Positions 38,325 to 48,117 of a DNA stretch of 64,000 bases are shown piece by piece. The DNA is from Mycobacterium tilburgii (lineage in GTDB: Bacteria > Actinomycetota > Actinomycetes > Mycobacteriales > Mycobacteriaceae), in assembly GCF_902168065.1 (NCBI RefSeq), contig NZ_LR655690.1, positions 273,442-337,441 of the forward strand, given 5' to 3'. The notes below the pieces were generated by a model. That model was not told the origin of the DNA and searched no databases. It was given only the letters and a program-made list of their open reading frames with translations. Made by a program: the position numbers and the translations under genes. Numbering within the stretch: the first letter of the stretch is position 1; the number at the start of each line of letters is the position of its first letter.

Positions 38325-39792
38325 ATGCAGGGTGATCAGTCGGCGAGCGCCTTCTCGTCGACGGTCGTCACTATACTCGAACACATATTCGATACTTCGA
38401 CGCTGCTCACTCAGATCGGCGATGCGGCGCGCGCGGAGGCCCAGGCCGCGGTGGCTCGCCTGCTCGCCATCGGTGACCTGTTTCCGGCTGCGGACGACCG
38501 AGCACGGCGAGTGCGCCCAGTGGGCGGCGGACACCAGCGATGCGGTGGCGGCCGAAGTCGCCGCCGCGCTCGGCACCAGTGTGGCGATGGGCCACAGCAA
38601 CCTGCGTTACGCCCGGGCCATGCATGAGCGGCTTCTGGCCGTGGCCGGGGCTTTCCGGGCCGGTGACATCGACTTCCGGTTGTTTCGCACCCTCGTCTTT
38701 CGCACGTCGATCCCGACGCACTTGCCGCCGTGGACACCCAATTGGCGATCAAGGCGCCGCGCTGGCCGTCGATGACGAGTTGGAAGCTCGCCCCCGAGAT
38801 AGATCGCGTAGTCGCCAAGGTCGACCGCGACGCCGTGCGCCGATCGCAGGACCACGCGGCGGACCGCTTCTTCGAGGTCATCCCGATGGAGGCCAGGCAC
38901 GGCGTTGATCAACGGCTCGGTGTTCGCGACGACGGGGCGAGTGCTCGACGGACGGCTAAACGAGCTCGCCAAGACGGTGTGCGACAACGATCCGCGAACC
39001 ATCGGACAGCTGCGCACCGACGCGTTGGGCGCACTGGCCGCCGGGCAGGACCGGCTGGCGTGCGGTTGCGGCAAGGTCGACTGCCCAGCCGGTTCCGCGC
39101 CGAAGCGGCCCGACTCCGTTGTCATTCATGTGGTCGCCGACCGCGCCACCGTCGACGAATTCGGTGCCGACTCCGGTTTTCTGTACGGCGACGGCATTGT
39201 ACCCGCCGAGGTCGTTCGGGAATTGGCCAAAACGGCGAAGCTGCAACCGATGACGGTGCCGCCAGCTGCGGAATCGGGCTACGTGCCATTGCGGGCGCTG
39301 AGCGACTTCGTCCGCGCGCGACCTCAACTGCCGGGCTCCGGGTTACGGCCTGCCACCGATTGCGACATCGACTACAACCGTCCCGCAACGCGACGGCGGC
39401 GCAACCTATCCGTCGAACCTAAAATGTTTGTGTCGAAACCACCACCTGCTTAAGACATTTGGGGCTGGCAGGACCGGCAATTACCCTACGGCACCGTCAT
39501 CTGGACGTTGCCCGGTGGGCGGACGTACGTAACCAATCCCGGCAGCGCGTTGCTCTTCCTCGCCCTGTGCGTGCCAACCGGCGACGTCGCGACGCCCGTC
39601 GACGCAACACCGGACCGGCGATGCGCCGGCCTAACCGGCCGCATGCCGACGCGGACCCGTACCCGCGCCCAGAGCCGTGCGGCGAACATCGCGAACGAAC
39701 GCCGGGACAACCGAAACCGGCGCGAAGCGCGCCAAAACCGCTGGGCTGCATTACTCGCCGCGGCACCACCCGACGAACCGCCGCCGTTTTAA
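38325..39792 (+). pseudogene. 13E12-repeat family DUF222/HNH protein, disrupted
   Basis: Start ATG 38325 with TVVTILEHIFDTSTLLTQIG and ARLLAIGDLF, typical of REP13E12 proteins. DUF222 continues in other frames (WAADTSDAVAAEVAAALGTS, ATTGRVLDGRLNELAKTVCD, DRLACGCGKVDCPA, VPLRALSDFVRARPQL). The HNH end is degraded (GLRPATDCDIDYNRPATRRR, with Tyr where His is usual) and finishes WGWQDRQLPYGTVIWTLPGG to RWAALLAAAPPDEPPPF. About six frameshifts over a normal length of 490 codons. These genes are multi-copy and repeat-associated in mycobacteria. Confidence 0.85.
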
Positions 39793-39916
39793 CGACAGCA
39801 AAGGCTCGGAACCATGCGCCGTACTGACATCTGTCTAATTTCGCTTGGAAAAATTGGCTCTTCCGCAAAGTGAACGAACCGTGTCAAAGTATGTAGACAG
39901 CGACCTTGGGGTACCG

Positions 39917-40350
39917 ATGGACGGATATCCTGCCGCGCAAGTCCGGGTCATCACCGCGAAACTTGTTCTGGCCGTGACGCTTATTGCGGTAGTATCGGTC
40001 GGCACGGCGGTTCCCGCGAATGCGAATGACACGCCCACTGGTCCAAACGATCCCAAATGCATCATGATGCCCGCCGACGCCATTTGTCAGGGCGGCCCCT
40101 TTGCACCCAACCCCGCACCCGCGCCCGCCGGCGCAGCGCCCGCTCTGCCCGGAGCTCCCACCAGCCCGGCAGATCCGAGTGCATCAGCATGAGCATGCCC
40201 GCCGATCCCGTCTGTACGGGAGGGCCTTTCGCGCCGCCCGCACCGCCGCCTCCGCCACCGATCGACCCGATCGCTCCGCCGCCGATCGCACCCCCGCCGC
40301 ACATCGACACACCAGCGATGGGCGGCCTGGGAGGTATGAGCCATATGTGA
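39917..40350 (+). pseudogene. Proline-rich secreted protein with duplicated Cys motif, one frameshift
   Basis: ATG 39917 starts a signal peptide (AKLVLAVTLIAVVSVGTAVP, cleavage near ANANDTP). The mature part holds DPKCIMMPADAICQGGPFAP and, after a frameshift near 40165, ECISMSMPADPVCTGGPFAP, i.e. the same two-Cys repeat. It ends in a Pro-rich tail and GGLGGMSHM. In the first frame a TGA stops it at 40192. About 143 residues originally. Function unknown. Confidence 0.6.
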
Positions 40351-40368
40351 CCGCGAACCGCCGCCGTT

Positions 40369-41457
40369 CTAGCCGATCAGCACCGCGTAGCGCGGCTTAA
40401 TCACCTCGTCGATGAGCGCCAGCCGCTCGTCGAAGGGGATGAACGCCGACTTCATCGCGTTGATAGTGAACCGCTCGAGATCGGCCCAGCCGTAGCCGAA
40501 AGCCTCTACCAGACGGTGCATTTCGAGGCTCATCGTGGTGTCGCTCATCAGCCGATTGTCGGTGTTGACGGTGACCCGGAACCGGGCCCGGGCCAGCAGG
40601 TCAAAGGGATGATCGGCGATGCTCTTGACCGCGCCGGTCTGCACGTTCGAGCTCGGGCATAATTCCAGCGGAATTCGATTGTCCCGCAAGATCGATGCCA
40701 GCCTGCCCAGCCGCACGCCGTGCCCCTCGACCATCTCGATGTCGTCGACGATGCGCACCCCGTGCCCGAGCCGGTCGGCACCGCAGAACGCGATCGCTTC
40801 GTGTATGGAGGGCAGCCCGAATGCCTCCCCAGCGTGAATGGTGAAGCTCGCGTTGTGATCTCGCATGCACTCGAACGCGTCGAGATGCCGTGTGGGCGGA
40901 TTGCCCGCCTCGGCCCCGGCGATGTCGAACCCGACCACGCCCCGGCCCCGGAACCGGATGGCTAACTCGGCGATCTCCCGGGACAGCGCGGCGTGGCGCA
41001 TCGCGGTGACCAGCAGCCGCACGACGATCGGGCGACCGGCCGCCGCGGCCGCCTTCTCGCCGGCGGCAAAGCCTTCCAGCACCGCGTCGACGACCTCGTC
41101 AAAGGACAACCCGCGATTGATGTGCAGCTCCGGGGCGAACCGGATCTCGGCATAAACCACGGAGTCGGCGGCCAGATCTTTCACGCACTCGTAGGCCACG
41201 CGATACAACGCCTCGGGCGTCTGCATGACGGCCACGGTGTGCGAGAACGGCTCCAAGTACCGCTCCAGCGAGCCGCTGTGCGACCGGGTACGAAACCAGG
41301 TGGCAAGATCGTCGGCGTCGGTGGCGGGCAGCTCGTCGTAACCGATCTGGCCGGCGATATCGAGCACGGTCGACGGTCGCAGCCCGCCGTCGAGGTGATC
41401 GTGCAGCAGTGCCTTGGGCGCCTTCTCGATCTGCCGTAACTCCAGCGGGGCGGTCAT
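40369..41457 (-). CDS. add: Adenosine deaminase Add
   Basis: 362 residues, intact. Zinc-dependent TIM-barrel enzyme converting adenosine to inosine. Zinc and catalytic motifs: [14 protein letters not shown] with the HxH pair, [13 protein letters not shown] with His and catalytic Glu, [20 protein letters not shown] and [13 protein letters not shown] with the Asp pair. The ATG overlaps the deoA TGA (ATGA), making it the third gene of cdd-deoA-add. Product inosine can be split by DeoD nearby. Confidence 0.96.
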   Translation of the reverse strand: MTAPLELRQIEKAPKALLHDHLDGGLRPSTVLDIAGQIGYDELPATDADDLATWFRTRSHSGSLERYLEPFSHTVAVMQTPEALYRVAYECVKDLAADSVVYAEIRFAPELHINRGLSFDEVVDAVLEGFAAGEKAAAAAGRPIVVRLLVTAMRHAALSREIAELAIRFRGRGVVGFDIAGAEAGNPPTRHLDAFECMRDHNASFTIHAGEAFGLPSIHEAIAFCGADRLGHGVRIVDDIEMVEGHGVRLGRLASILRDNRIPLELCPSSNVQTGAVKSIADHPFDLLARARFRVTVNTDNRLMSDTTMSLEMHRLVEAFGYGWADLERFTINAMKSAFIPFDERLALIDEVIKPRYAVLIG

Positions 41458-42755
41458 GCGTCGATCCGACCGAGGATGAGCGGCCGTCCCGCCGGTACGG
41501 TGTCGCCGACGCTGAAGCCGCCGTCCAGCTCGGCCATCGCGGCGGGGAAACGCTCGGGGGTGTCAGTGTAGAGGGTGAACAGCGGCTCACCGGCCGCCAC
41601 CAGCTCGCCCGGCCGGCGATGGATCCGCACACCGGCGCCGGGCTGCACACGCCCACCCGGACGGGATCTACCCGCGCCGAGTCGCCAAGCCGTCAGTCCC
41701 ACTGCCATAGCGTCTATAGACTCCATTGTGCCGCTCCGCGCGGCGGTCACCGTCTCCGAATGCGAACCGATTGGAAACGGTACCGACAAATCCCCGCCCT
41801 GCGCGGCAACCAGCCGCCGGAACACGTCCATCGCGGTGCCATCACGCAGCACCTCGGCGGGATCGCGGCCGTCGACCCCGGCCAGCCCGAGCATGTCGGC
41901 GGCCAGCCGCACCGTCAGCTCCACCACGTCGGGCGGGCCCCCGCCGGCCAGCACCTCCAGCGCCTCGGCGACCTCGAGCGCGTTGCCGACCGCGGCGCCC
42001 AGCGGGCTTTCCATGTCCGTCAGCACCGCCCGTGTGGGCACACCGTGAGCCGCACCCAGCTCCACCATGGTCCGCGCGAGTTCGCGGCACTGCGGCTCCG
42101 GCAGCAACGCACCCGAACCGACCTTGACGTCGAGGACCAGCGCGCCGACCCCCTCGGCCAGTTTCTTGCTCATCACCGAGCTGGCGATCAGCGGCAACGA
42201 GTCGACGGTGGCGGTGATGTCGCGCAGCGCGTAGATCTTCTTGTCGGCCGGTGCTAACTCACCGGCGGCGAATATCGCCGCCCCGAGATCGCAAAGTTGT
42301 TGACGCACTTGGTTAATGGAGATTTTCGCGGTGAAACCCGCGATGGCTTCCAGCTTATCCAGGGTGCCGCCGGTGTGGCCCAGCCCGCGGCCGGAGACCT
42401 TGGGCACTGCGGCGCCACAGGCCGCGACGACGGGCACCAGCACCAGCGTGGTCTTGTCGCCGACGCCGCCGGTGGAGTGCTTGTCCACGGTCGTCAGGGG
42501 CTTGCCGCCCGAGCGCAACCCCGCGAAATCCAGCCGCTCGCCCGATGCCAGCATCGCCACCGTCCAGCGCGCAAGCTCGCCCCGATCCAGGCCGCGCCAG
42601 AAGATCGCCATCAACAGCGCCGCCATCTGCTCGTCGGCGACGCGGCCATGGGTGAAGGCGTCGACGACCCAATCGATCGCGACATCGGACAACCGGCCGC
42701 CGTCGCGCTTGGTGCGGATGACCGTCGGCGCGTCGAAAGCGATGTCGCTCAACAA
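41454..42755 (-). CDS. deoA: Thymidine phosphorylase DeoA
   Basis: 433 residues, intact. Splits thymidine to thymine and deoxyribose-1-phosphate. Visible: [36 protein letters not shown], the family signature [18 protein letters not shown], phosphate site [33 protein letters not shown]. Start TTG 42755 is just inside the end of cdd; the start codon is weakly supported and could be a codon or two away. Coupled to cdd and add by overlaps. Confidence 0.94.
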   Translation of the reverse strand: MLSDIAFDAPTVIRTKRDGGRLSDVAIDWVVDAFTHGRVADEQMAALLMAIFWRGLDRGELARWTVAMLASGERLDFAGLRSGGKPLTTVDKHSTGGVGDKTTLVLVPVVAACGAAVPKVSGRGLGHTGGTLDKLEAIAGFTAKISINQVRQQLCDLGAAIFAAGELAPADKKIYALRDITATVDSLPLIASSVMSKKLAEGVGALVLDVKVGSGALLPEPQCRELARTMVELGAAHGVPTRAVLTDMESPLGAAVGNALEVAEALEVLAGGGPPDVVELTVRLAADMLGLAGVDGRDPAEVLRDGTAMDVFRRLVAAQGGDLSVPFPIGSHSETVTAARSGTMESIDAMAVGLTAWRLGAGRSRPGGRVQPGAGVRIHRRPGELVAAGEPLFTLYTDTPERFPAAMAELDGGFSVGDTVPAGRPLILGRIDA

Positions 42756-43150
42756 CGCCCTCGGACCAAGTCGTCACCGTCGAACGGGTCCGGCAGCAGA
42801 TCGACGAGGCGGCGCGGTCCGGACGGGTACGCGATCTGCAAGTCGCGGCCACCGTGCTCCAACAGCAGCTGCCGACACCGCCCGCACGGCATCAAAAGCG
42901 CACCGCGTGAATCAACACACACCAACGCGGTCAACCGGCCGCCACCCGTCGTATGCAGGGCAGACACCACGCCGCATTCGGCACAGAGACCCAGGCCATA
43001 TGAGACATTTTCCACATTGCAGCCGGTAACCACTCGGCCGTCGTCGACCAAAGCGGCTGCCCCAACAGGGAATTGCGAATACGGCGCATAGGCGCCCGAC
43101 GCTGCCTGTATTGCTTTGTACCGCAACATATTCCAGTCAACATCGGGCAT
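42749..43150 (-). CDS. cdd: Cytidine deaminase Cdd
   Basis: 133 residues, same length as the M. tuberculosis enzyme, intact. Zinc deaminase converting cytidine and deoxycytidine to uridine forms. TGCNVENVSYGLGLCAECGV contains the Cys-Ala-Glu active site, and LMPCGRCRQLLLEHGG the other zinc Cys pair. First gene of the cdd-deoA-add operon, overlapping deoA. Divergent from the sdh operon, leaving about 265 bp to the sdhC ATG. Confidence 0.96.
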   Translation of the reverse strand: MPDVDWNMLRYKAIQAASGAYAPYSQFPVGAAALVDDGRVVTGCNVENVSYGLGLCAECGVVSALHTTGGGRLTALVCVDSRGALLMPCGRCRQLLLEHGGRDLQIAYPSGPRRLVDLLPDPFDGDDLVRGRC

Positions 43151-43414
43151 CCTGCAACTCCAATCATCGATGGGCTCGTGTCGAGATAACCAACCCTATC
43201 GGTGATCCGAAATGGCCGGTCGGCGGCGGTGTCATCCGGTACCGGACGCATCATTACCCGGCTAAGCTCAGTTTCCCGCCTTACTTTCGCAGACGATTTA
43301 AGGAGTGGTTTCAGCACACAGGCGACAGTCGCAGATTCCGCAACACCGACACCGTCAACGGAGTCAGTACGTAAACGGCGGCCACCTCGGACCCTCTATC
43401 GGGGAGATCCGGGC

Positions 43415-43753
43415 ATGTGGTTGTGGGTACTGCATCGCATCTCCGGCGCGACGATCTTTTTCTTCCTGTTCGTACACGTCTTGGACACCGCCCTGGTCCG
43501 GGTCAGCCCGCAGGCCTACAACGAGGTGATCCAGACCTACAAGACCCCGATCGTCGACCTGATGGAGTTCGGGTTGGTCGCCACGGTGCTTGTCCACGCA
43601 CTCAACGGGATCCGCATCATCCTGATCGCCTTCTGGTCCGAGGGACCGCGTCATCAGAAAACCATGCTGTGGATCATCGCCGTCATCTACCTCTTGGTCA
43701 TGGTGCCGGCGGCGGTGATCATCGGCATTCACATGATGGAGCACTTCCGATGA
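43415..43753 (+). CDS. sdhC: Succinate dehydrogenase cytochrome b subunit SdhC (second complex)
   Basis: 112 residues from ATG 43415 (MWLWVLHRISGATIFFFLFV), three membrane helices and conserved His in HVLDTALV and ALNGIRIIL for haem. Longer forms are possible: upstream in frame is STESVRKRRPPRTLYRGDPG, and AGGAG at 43300-43305 suggests a start near 43305, but that start is out of frame, so a 5' frameshift may exist. It overlaps the sdhD ATG by 4 bp. It is the only readable gene of an otherwise broken complex, so probably not functional in practice. Confidence 0.8.
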   Translation: MWLWVLHRISGATIFFFLFVHVLDTALVRVSPQAYNEVIQTYKTPIVDLMEFGLVATVLVHALNGIRIILIAFWSEGPRHQKTMLWIIAVIYLLVMVPAAVIIGIHMMEHFR

Positions 43754-44176
43754 GCAGCCCCGACCTTCAGCTCGGGCGCGGCGAGGTGGCGCCGGTGCTG
43801 CAACGCAGCCACGACCGCCCGCCCAGCCTGGACAATCCCCGCTTCCCGCGCCGCTGCGCCGGCATCCCCAACTTCGAGAAGTTCGCGTGGCTGTTCATGC
43901 GGTTCTCCGGAACCGCGCTGGTGCTCCTGGCGCTCGGGCACCTGTTCATCATGCTGATGTGGGACAACAGAGTGTACCGGATCGACTTCAACTATGTGGC
44001 TCAAGTGGCTGGCGCAATTGCACGGCGGTAACGGCCTGCGCACCATCATCGACGACTACAGCCACAAAGATAGCACCCGGTTCTGACTGAACAGCCTGCT
44101 GCTGTTGTCGATGGGCTTCACGCTGGTGCTGGGCACATACGTGCTGGTGACCTACGACCCGAATATCGGAGGCTAA
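43750..44176 (+). pseudogene. sdhD: Succinate dehydrogenase anchor subunit SdhD, deletion and nonsense
   Basis: ATG 43750 opens MSSPDLQLGRGEVAPVLQRS, then PNFEKFAWLFMRFSGTALVL and MLMWDNRVYRIDFNYVAQ. At about 44002 some 50 bp including the RWASPFWQTWDLLLLW-type helix are missing and the frame is lost. The rest (LAQLHGGNGLRTIIDDYSHK, then LGTYVLVTYDPNI) is in another frame, with a TGA near 44084 in place of Trp (RFWLN). Three-helix anchor cannot form. Confidence 0.88.
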
Positions 44177-44179
44177 CCC

Positions 44180-45303
44180 ATGATCCAGCAACACCGATAC
44201 GACGTGGTGATCGTCGGGGCGGGCGGCGCCGGCATGCGCGCCGCCGTCGAGGCCGGGCCGCGGGCCCGCACCGCGGTGCTGACCAAGCTGTACCCCACCC
44301 GCAGCCACGCCTGCGCCGCCCAAGGCGGCATGTGCGGGCGGTCGGCTGCTCAACGGCGAGGGTGAGCGTTTCATGGAGCGTTACGCCCCCACGGTCGTCG
44401 ACCTGGCACCTCGCGACATCGTATCCTGTTCAATGGTTTTGGAAGTTTTGGAGGGCCGCGGCGCCGGACCGCACAAGGACTACGTGTACATCGACGTGCG
44501 CCACCTGGGCAAAGACGTGCTGGAGTCCAAGCTGCCCGACATCACCCGAGTTCGCCCGCACCTATCTGGGCGTCGACTCGGTCAAGGAGCTGGTGCCGGT
44601 CTACCCGACGTGCCACTACGTGATAGGGGCATCCCCACCACCGTCACCGGACAAGTGTTGCGGGACAACACCTCTGCTGTTCCCGGCTTGTACACCGCCG
44701 GCGAGTGCGCCTGGGTGTCGGTGCACGGCGCCAACCGGCTGGGCACCAATTCGCTGCTGGAAATCAACGTCTTTGGCCGTCGCGCCGGCATCTCCGCCGC
44801 CAGTTACGCCCAAGGCCACGACTTCGTCGACATGCCGCCGATCCGGAGGCGATGGTGATCGGCTGGATGTCCGACATCCTCAGCGAGCACGGCAACGAAC
44901 GCGTCGCCGACATCCGCGGCGCCCTGCAGCAGACGATGGACAACAACGCCGCGGTGTTCCGGACCGAGGAGACGCTCAAGCAGGCGCTCACCGACATCCA
45001 CGCGATCAAGGAGCGCTACTTCCGAATCACCGTGACAAGGGGAAACGTTTCAACAACGACCTGCTGGAGGCCATCGAGCTGGGCTTCCTGCTGGAGTTGG
45101 CCGAAGTGACCGTGGTCGGTGCGCTGAACCGCAAGTAATACCGTGGTGGCCACGCCCGCGAGGACTACCCAAACCGCGACGACGTCAACTACATGCGTCA
45201 CATGATGGCTTACAAGCAGGGCAGTGAGTTGTTGAGCGACATCGCGCTGGACTTCAAACCCGTCGTGCAGACGCGCTACGAACCCAAGGAGCGGAAGTAC
45301 TGA
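44180..45303 (+). pseudogene. sdhA: Succinate dehydrogenase flavoprotein SdhA, large internal deletion
   Basis: Starts [20 protein letters not shown] and reaches [11 protein letters not shown], the FAD-His region. At about 44335 it jumps to [20 protein letters not shown]. Roughly 210 residues of the about 590-residue protein are deleted. Later pieces: DITRVRPHLSGRRLG shifted, GLYTAGECAWVSVHGANRLG, LLEINVFGRRAG, then AMVIGWMSDILSEHGNERVA and DKGKRFNNDLLEAIELGFLL in other frames, ending RYEPKERKY. An in-frame TAA near 45136 adds to it. TGA overlaps the sdhB ATG. Confidence 0.92.
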
Positions 45304-46095
45304 TGTCGGTAGAAGCACCGGACGCACCAGAGGCCCTGCCCGGGGAGCCACCCCTGCCGCCGGTCCCGGAAGGCGCCGTGATGGTGACCTTGAAGATCGC
45401 CCGGTTCAATCCGGACATCCCGATGCGTTCGCCGAAACCGCTGGCTGGCAGAGCTTTCGGGTTCCCTGCCTGCCCTGCGACCGGCTGCTGAACTTGCTGA
45501 TCTACATCAAGGGCTACCTGGACGGCACGCTGACCTTCCGGCGGTCGTGCGCCCACGGCGTGTGCAGCTCTCGCGATGCGGATCAATGGCGTGAACCGGC
45601 TGGCGTGCAAGGTGCTGATGCGCGATCTGCTGCCCAAAAACCGGGCAAGGCGCTCACCATCACGGTCGAACCGATCCGCGGGCTGCCCGTGGAGAAGGAC
45701 CTGGTCGACATGGAGCCGTTCTTCGACGCCTACCGCGCGATCAAGCCGTACCTGATCACCAGCGGCAACCCGCCGACCCGGGAACGCATCCAGAGCCCGA
45801 CCAACCGGGCCCGCTACTACACCACCAAGTGCATCGTGTGCGCCTGCTACAACCCACCAGCTGCCCGGTGTTCTGGAGTGAGGGCACCTACTTCGGCCCG
45901 GCCGCGATCGTCAACGCACACCGGTTCATCTTCGACAACCGCGACGAGGCCGCCGATCAGCGCCTCGAATCCTCAACGAGGTCGACGGCGTCTGGCGCTG
46001 CCGCACCACGTTCAACTGCACGGAGTCCTGCCCGCGCGGCATACATGTGACCAAGGCGATCCAAGAGGTCAAGCGCGCTGATGTTCTCGCGCTGA
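45303..46095 (+). pseudogene. sdhB: Succinate dehydrogenase iron-sulfur subunit SdhB, frameshifted
   Basis: Nearly full length (793 bp). AVMVTLKIARFNPDIP and SFRVPCLPCDRLLNLLIYIK, the [2Fe-2S] region FRRSCAHGVCSS, DMEPFFDAYRAIKPYLITSG, CIVCACYN and CTESCPRGIHVTKAIQEV (cluster Cys) lie in different frames. At least six shifts. Ancestral stop TGA 46093-46095 (ALMFSR). With SdhD and SdhA destroyed, the whole second complex is dead. Other succinate dehydrogenases elsewhere in mycobacterial genomes presumably suffice. Confidence 0.88.
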
Positions 46096-46101
46096 GCGTG
46101 C

Positions 46102-46511
46102 CGGCGTTGTATTCGAGGAGTACGTCACCGACCACCAGCAACCAGGCCTGTTTGTCGATGCACAGCCGACTGGCGGTGAGCACCACCCGGTCAGGGTCGC
46201 CGGGCAGCAGGGACCCGCGAACAACCGGCCGGTGTGCATGTCGAAGCTGGCGAGCTGGCGCGCCAACACGTCCTCCACGCTGCCGCCGGGTGGCTCCACT
46301 CCCCACGACCAACCACCGCCGGGGCGGGTTGTCCAGACGTTCAGCCGCGATTCGCACACCGTGCCCAGATCGGGGTGCGCGGTGAAAACGGCGTCGACCG
46401 CGGCACGCATCCACCCCTGGTCCAGGCGCGATCCGGCCATGAGCACCTCGGTGTGCTTCCCGGTTCGATGTCTTCCAGTCGGGGTGGCTCGTCGAAGAAG
46501 CAATACGTCAT
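46102..46511 (-). pseudogene. Condensation-domain-like remnant, truncated
   Basis: ATG 46509-46511 gives MTYCFFDEPPRLEDIEPGS. After a frameshift near 46450 MAGSRLDQGWMRAAVDAVFT and HPDLGTVCESRLNVWTTRPG follow, and after another near 46225 LLPGDPDRVVLTASRLCIDK, LLEYNAG. This resembles the first half of a condensation/acyltransferase domain (NRPS-type), by general pattern only. The similarity stops abruptly at the end of sdhB, implying a deletion endpoint near 46100. Confidence 0.45.
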
Positions 46512-46591
46512 GGGCACACCCTGAGCGGGACGCCTCGGGGATCCTTGGAGATTCTTGGTCACATTCGGCGGGGCTGTGTCGCCTGACCGAT

Positions 46592-47175
46592 ATGACACAG
46601 AAAACTCGCATCGAGCCCCTACCGCCACAACGCGCCGGCCTGATGACCCGGGCCATGTACCGATATGCCAAGCACCGCTTCGGCCAGGTTACCGAACCGT
46701 TCGCCGTGACCGCGCATCATCGCAAGCTGTTGGTCGCCGGTGCCGTGCACGAGACGATGGTCGAGCGGGCGTCGCGGACGCTGCCCGCCAGCGTGCGGGA
46801 GCTCGCGGTGTTCTGGACCGCCCGGGCGATCGGCTGTTCGTGGTGCGTCGACTTCGGCGCCATGCGCAGCGCCTGGACGGCCTGGACATTCAGCGGCTCA
46901 AGGAGATCGACGACTTACGCCACCTCCCCGGCGTTCACCGACGACGAACGCGCCGTCATCACCTACGCCGACGCGATGACCACCGACCCGCACACCGTCA
47001 CCGACGAACAGGTCGCCGATCTGCGGGCCCGGTTCGGCGACGCCGGGGGTGGTCGAGCTGACGTATCAGATCGGGCTGGAAAACATGCGGGCCCCGGATG
47101 AACTCCGCGCTCGGCATCACGGAGCAGGGCTTCAGTTCCGGTGACAGCTGCTACGTTCCGTGGGCGACCGGCTAG
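46592..47175 (+). pseudogene. Carboxymuconolactone decarboxylase (AhpD-like) protein, frameshifted
   Basis: ATG 46592 opens TRIEPLPPQRAGLMTRAMYR, then ARAIGCSWCVDFGAMRS with the AhpD-type CxxC. Between about 46868 and 46910 the frame is shifted and then restored (LDGLDIQRLKEIDD in the other frame). Two further single-base insertions, in G near 47045 and C near 47095, break the end (VVELTYQIGLENMRARMNSA, SCYVPWATG, TAG 47173-47175). Family members are peroxide-related thiol proteins. Adjacent to sigJ, which is linked to peroxide response in M. tuberculosis. Confidence 0.8.
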
Positions 47176-47208
47176 CCCGGCGGGGTCAGGCGATGCTCCC
47201 CCGGTTGA

Positions 47209-48027
47209 TCAGGCTTTTCGCAGCGGTGAGCCGCTGAACTTGTCGGGGTTGGCGATATCCCAAAGCGCGCAGACCTTTCCGTCGCGCACGGTGACCGCGG
47301 TGATTCGTGACAGCATCTCCCGGTATCCCTCGCTGGCGGGGCAACCCGCAGTGTAGATGCCGAGTTCGCCGTTGACGACCCCAACTCGTACGCCATGTAC
47401 ATCGCCGGGCCGTAGCGTTGCGCCAGGCCGCGCATGAAGCGGACCACCTTGTCGGCGCCGTGGATGACCTGGACCGCCGTCGGCGTTCGCCGTTCGAGTC
47501 GCCGGTGAACATCACGTCGGGATGCAGCAACGACACCACGGTATCCAGGTCGCCTTTGGACATGGCGGCCAACAGCCGGCCCACGACCTCGTTGTGTGAC
47601 GGGTCGGGTTGCGGCGGCGGGTCGGCCGAGACCGCCTTGCGCGCCCGCGAGGCCAACTGCCGTGCGGCCGCCTCGGTGGAACCCAGCACCTCGGCAACTT
47701 CGGAGAACGGCAGCGAGAACCCGTCGTGCAACACGAACGCGACCGCTGATCCGGCGAGAGCCACTCCAGCACCACCATCGCGGCGAACCGGGCGTCCTCG
47801 TCGGCCACCACCGCGTTGAGCGGATCGGCGCCGTCGAGATCGGTGACCACGGACCACCGTGGTCAGCCAGGACCGCGGGTCGGCGATCGCCCCGCGCTGC
47901 TTGTCCCAGCGCAGCTAGGCTTCCTGGACGATGTCCTCGGCGTCGAACACCGTGCCCATCAGCCGGTAGCGACCGCCATCAGATGCGGGCGAAGCGCTTC
48001 GAATTCGCTGACCTGAGTCGAGGTCAT
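47209..48027 (-). pseudogene. sigJ: ECF sigma factor SigJ, disrupted
   Basis: ATG 48025-48027 (TSTQVSEFEALRPHLMAVA). A frameshift near 47970, then DAEDIVQEA followed by TAG instead of Trp (family QEAWLRW), near 47917. About 30 residues of the region 2-4 linker are deleted near 47855 (SWLTTVV joined to VTDLDGADPLNAVV). Region 4 remains: FVLHDGFSLPFSEVAEVLGS, TEAAARQLASRARKAV, then an SnoaL-like C-terminal domain (LLAAMSKGDLDTVVSLLHPD) with more shifts, ending ALWDIANPDKFSGSP. Confidence 0.9.
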
Positions 48028-48117
48028 GTCCCGAGCCTATGCGCAGTCGGCGCGGATCCCGACCGGGACAGGGATAGTGCAGACGGAATCGTCGGCGGGA
48101 TTACGCTGAGGGACACG

